Assembly: GCA_050741255.1 (NCBI GenBank)
Contig: JBOIEQ010000003.1
Span: 8,317 to 72,316 of the forward strand
Origin: CAZXNF01 sp050741255
GTDB taxonomy: Bacteria > Pseudomonadota > Gammaproteobacteria > Burkholderiales > SG8-41
Length of the DNA: 64,000 nucleotides
Direction: 5' to 3'
This document shows positions 63,200 to 64,000 of this stretch, in pieces. Under the pieces are notes generated by a model. It had not been told where the DNA came from. It was given only the letters and a program-made list of their open reading frames with translations, and did no database searches. The translations under genes and the position numbers were made by a program. Position 1 is the stretch's first letter. Each line of letters opens with the position of its first letter.

Positions 63200-64000
63200 C
63201 GGCATCGTCCCCATCGTCGTCCCGCCTGGTCATCGCCACGCGCGAAAGCGCGCTTGCCCTCGTGCAGGCGCGCCACATCCGCGCCCGCCTGCGGGAATTA
63301 TATCCGGCCATGACGGTGGAGTTGCTCGGCATGACCACCACCGGCGACCGCGAACTGGGCGGGCCGCTGGCCACCATCGGCGGCAAGGGCCTGTTCATCA
63401 AGGAACTGGAAGAAGCGCTGGCGGATGGCCGTGCCGACCTCGCCGTGCACTCGATGAAGGACATGCCGGTACAACTGCTGCCCGGTTTTACGCTGGCCGC
63501 GATCACCGCACGCGAGGATCCGCGCGACGCCTTCGTTTCCCGCCGCTGGCGCACGCTCGCCGACCTGCCGGCGGGGTCGTGCGTGGGCACCTCCAGCCTG
63601 CGGCGCTCGAGCCAGGTGCTGGCGAAGCGGCCCGACCTGCGCATCGAGGCGCTGCGCGGCAACGTGCAGACCCGGCTGCGCAAACTGGACGAGGGCGCCT
63701 ACGACGCCATCATTCTCGCGGTGGCGGGGCTGAAACGGCTGGGGCTCGCCGACCGCATCACGTCGGCGCTGGAACCGGAGGAGAGCCTGCCCGCCGCGGG
63801 CCAGGGTGCGTTGGGGCTGGAATGCCTGAGCGACCGCGCCGACGTGGCGGCGCTGCTCGCGCCGCTCGCGGACGCGAGCGCCACCGCCTGCGTGCGCGCC
63901 GAGCGCGCGCTGGCGAACGGCCTGGGCGGTAACTGCCAGATGCCGGTGGGCGCGTTCGCCGTAGCGACGGGATCCGCGTTGCGTCTGCGCGCCTTCGTCG
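63193..64000 (+). CDS. hemC: Hydroxymethylbilane synthase (3' end missing)
   Basis: HemC polymerises four porphobilinogen units into hydroxymethylbilane. The frame runs from GTG 63193 ([18 protein letters not shown]) to the window edge with 269 codons seen of roughly 310. Landmarks: the substrate-binding SMKDMP, GTSSLRR and LRGNVQTRL, and the dipyrromethane-cofactor cysteine C248 in [11 protein letters not shown] (TGC at 63934-63936). The Ser-rich N-terminus is short. The start overlaps the 5' end of the divergent thioredoxin-fold gene. Confidence 0.96.
   Translation, partial: MSSASSPSSSRLVIATRESALALVQARHIRARLRELYPAMTVELLGMTTTGDRELGGPLATIGGKGLFIKELEEALADGRADLAVHSMKDMPVQLLPGFTLAAITAREDPRDAFVSRRWRTLADLPAGSCVGTSSLRRSSQVLAKRPDLRIEALRGNVQTRLRKLDEGAYDAIILAVAGLKRLGLADRITSALEPEESLPAAGQGALGLECLSDRADVAALLAPLADASATACVRAERALANGLGGNCQMPVGAFAVATGSALRLRAFV

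Overview
The window is GC-rich chromosomal DNA of a betaproteobacterium, most likely in or near the Burkholderiales. The reasons are the recG-ubiC-ubiA-ubiD order, a groESL operon under both a CIRCE element and a sigma-32-like promoter, the hemA-prfA-prmC-grxD run, and above all seven Bug/TctC-type periplasmic solute receptors, a family strongly expanded in that order. There is no sign of phage, plasmid, transposase or CRISPR. Both ends cut through genes (recG at the left, hemC at the right).

Layout. 1-5 kb: recG and three ubiquinone genes. 5-9 kb, minus strand: an outer-membrane barrel protein, dacB and bioA. 9-12.7 kb: an unrecognised gene, groES-groEL, a small membrane protein and tRNA-Phe. 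12.7-17.2 kb: a 3-hydroxyacyl-CoA dehydrogenase, an exported M14 peptidase and two tandem exported methyltransferase-like proteins. 17.2-30.9 kb: catabolic territory with five Bug receptors, two class III CoA-transferases, a MaoC/HTD2-type hydratase, a CitE-type lyase, an intradiol ring-cleavage dioxygenase, an amidohydrolase and a PrpB-type lyase. 31-34.8 kb: hemA, prfA, prmC, grxD. 34.8-41.6 kb: a malonyl-CoA decarboxylase operon with hydrolase and Bug receptor, another Bug gene, a TauE/SafE permease and a GMC oxidoreductase. 41.7-49.3 kb: a seven-gene membrane cluster (BPSS1780-like, RDD, SpoIIM-like, DUF4129-like, DUF4350-like, MoxR ATPase, DUF58). 49.4-55.6 kb: hydroxyacid-oxoacid transhydrogenase, hydrolase, a catalytically dead M48-like protein coupled to LemA, two SHOCT lipoproteins, patatin and an adenylate-kinase-like protein. 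55.7-64 kb: xsc with a LacI regulator and matching operator, TetR, argH, an AlgZ/AlgR-type two-component pair, a thioredoxin-fold protein and hemC.

How the genes fit together. Two translationally coupled operons (hydratase-CoA transferase-Bug and Bug-CoA transferase-CitE lyase-Bug) together hold the three activities needed to activate, hydrate and cleave a C5 dicarboxylate such as itaconate or mesaconate. No membrane subunits for the Bug receptors are present, so they must share TctAB-type components encoded elsewhere. The MoxR-DUF58-SpoIIM-RDD cluster is the most system-like block without an assigned function. The xsc-LacI pair with a perfect 14-bp palindrome is the clearest newly readable regulatory circuit. 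Several intergenic spaces carry palindromic repeats of at least three unrelated families.
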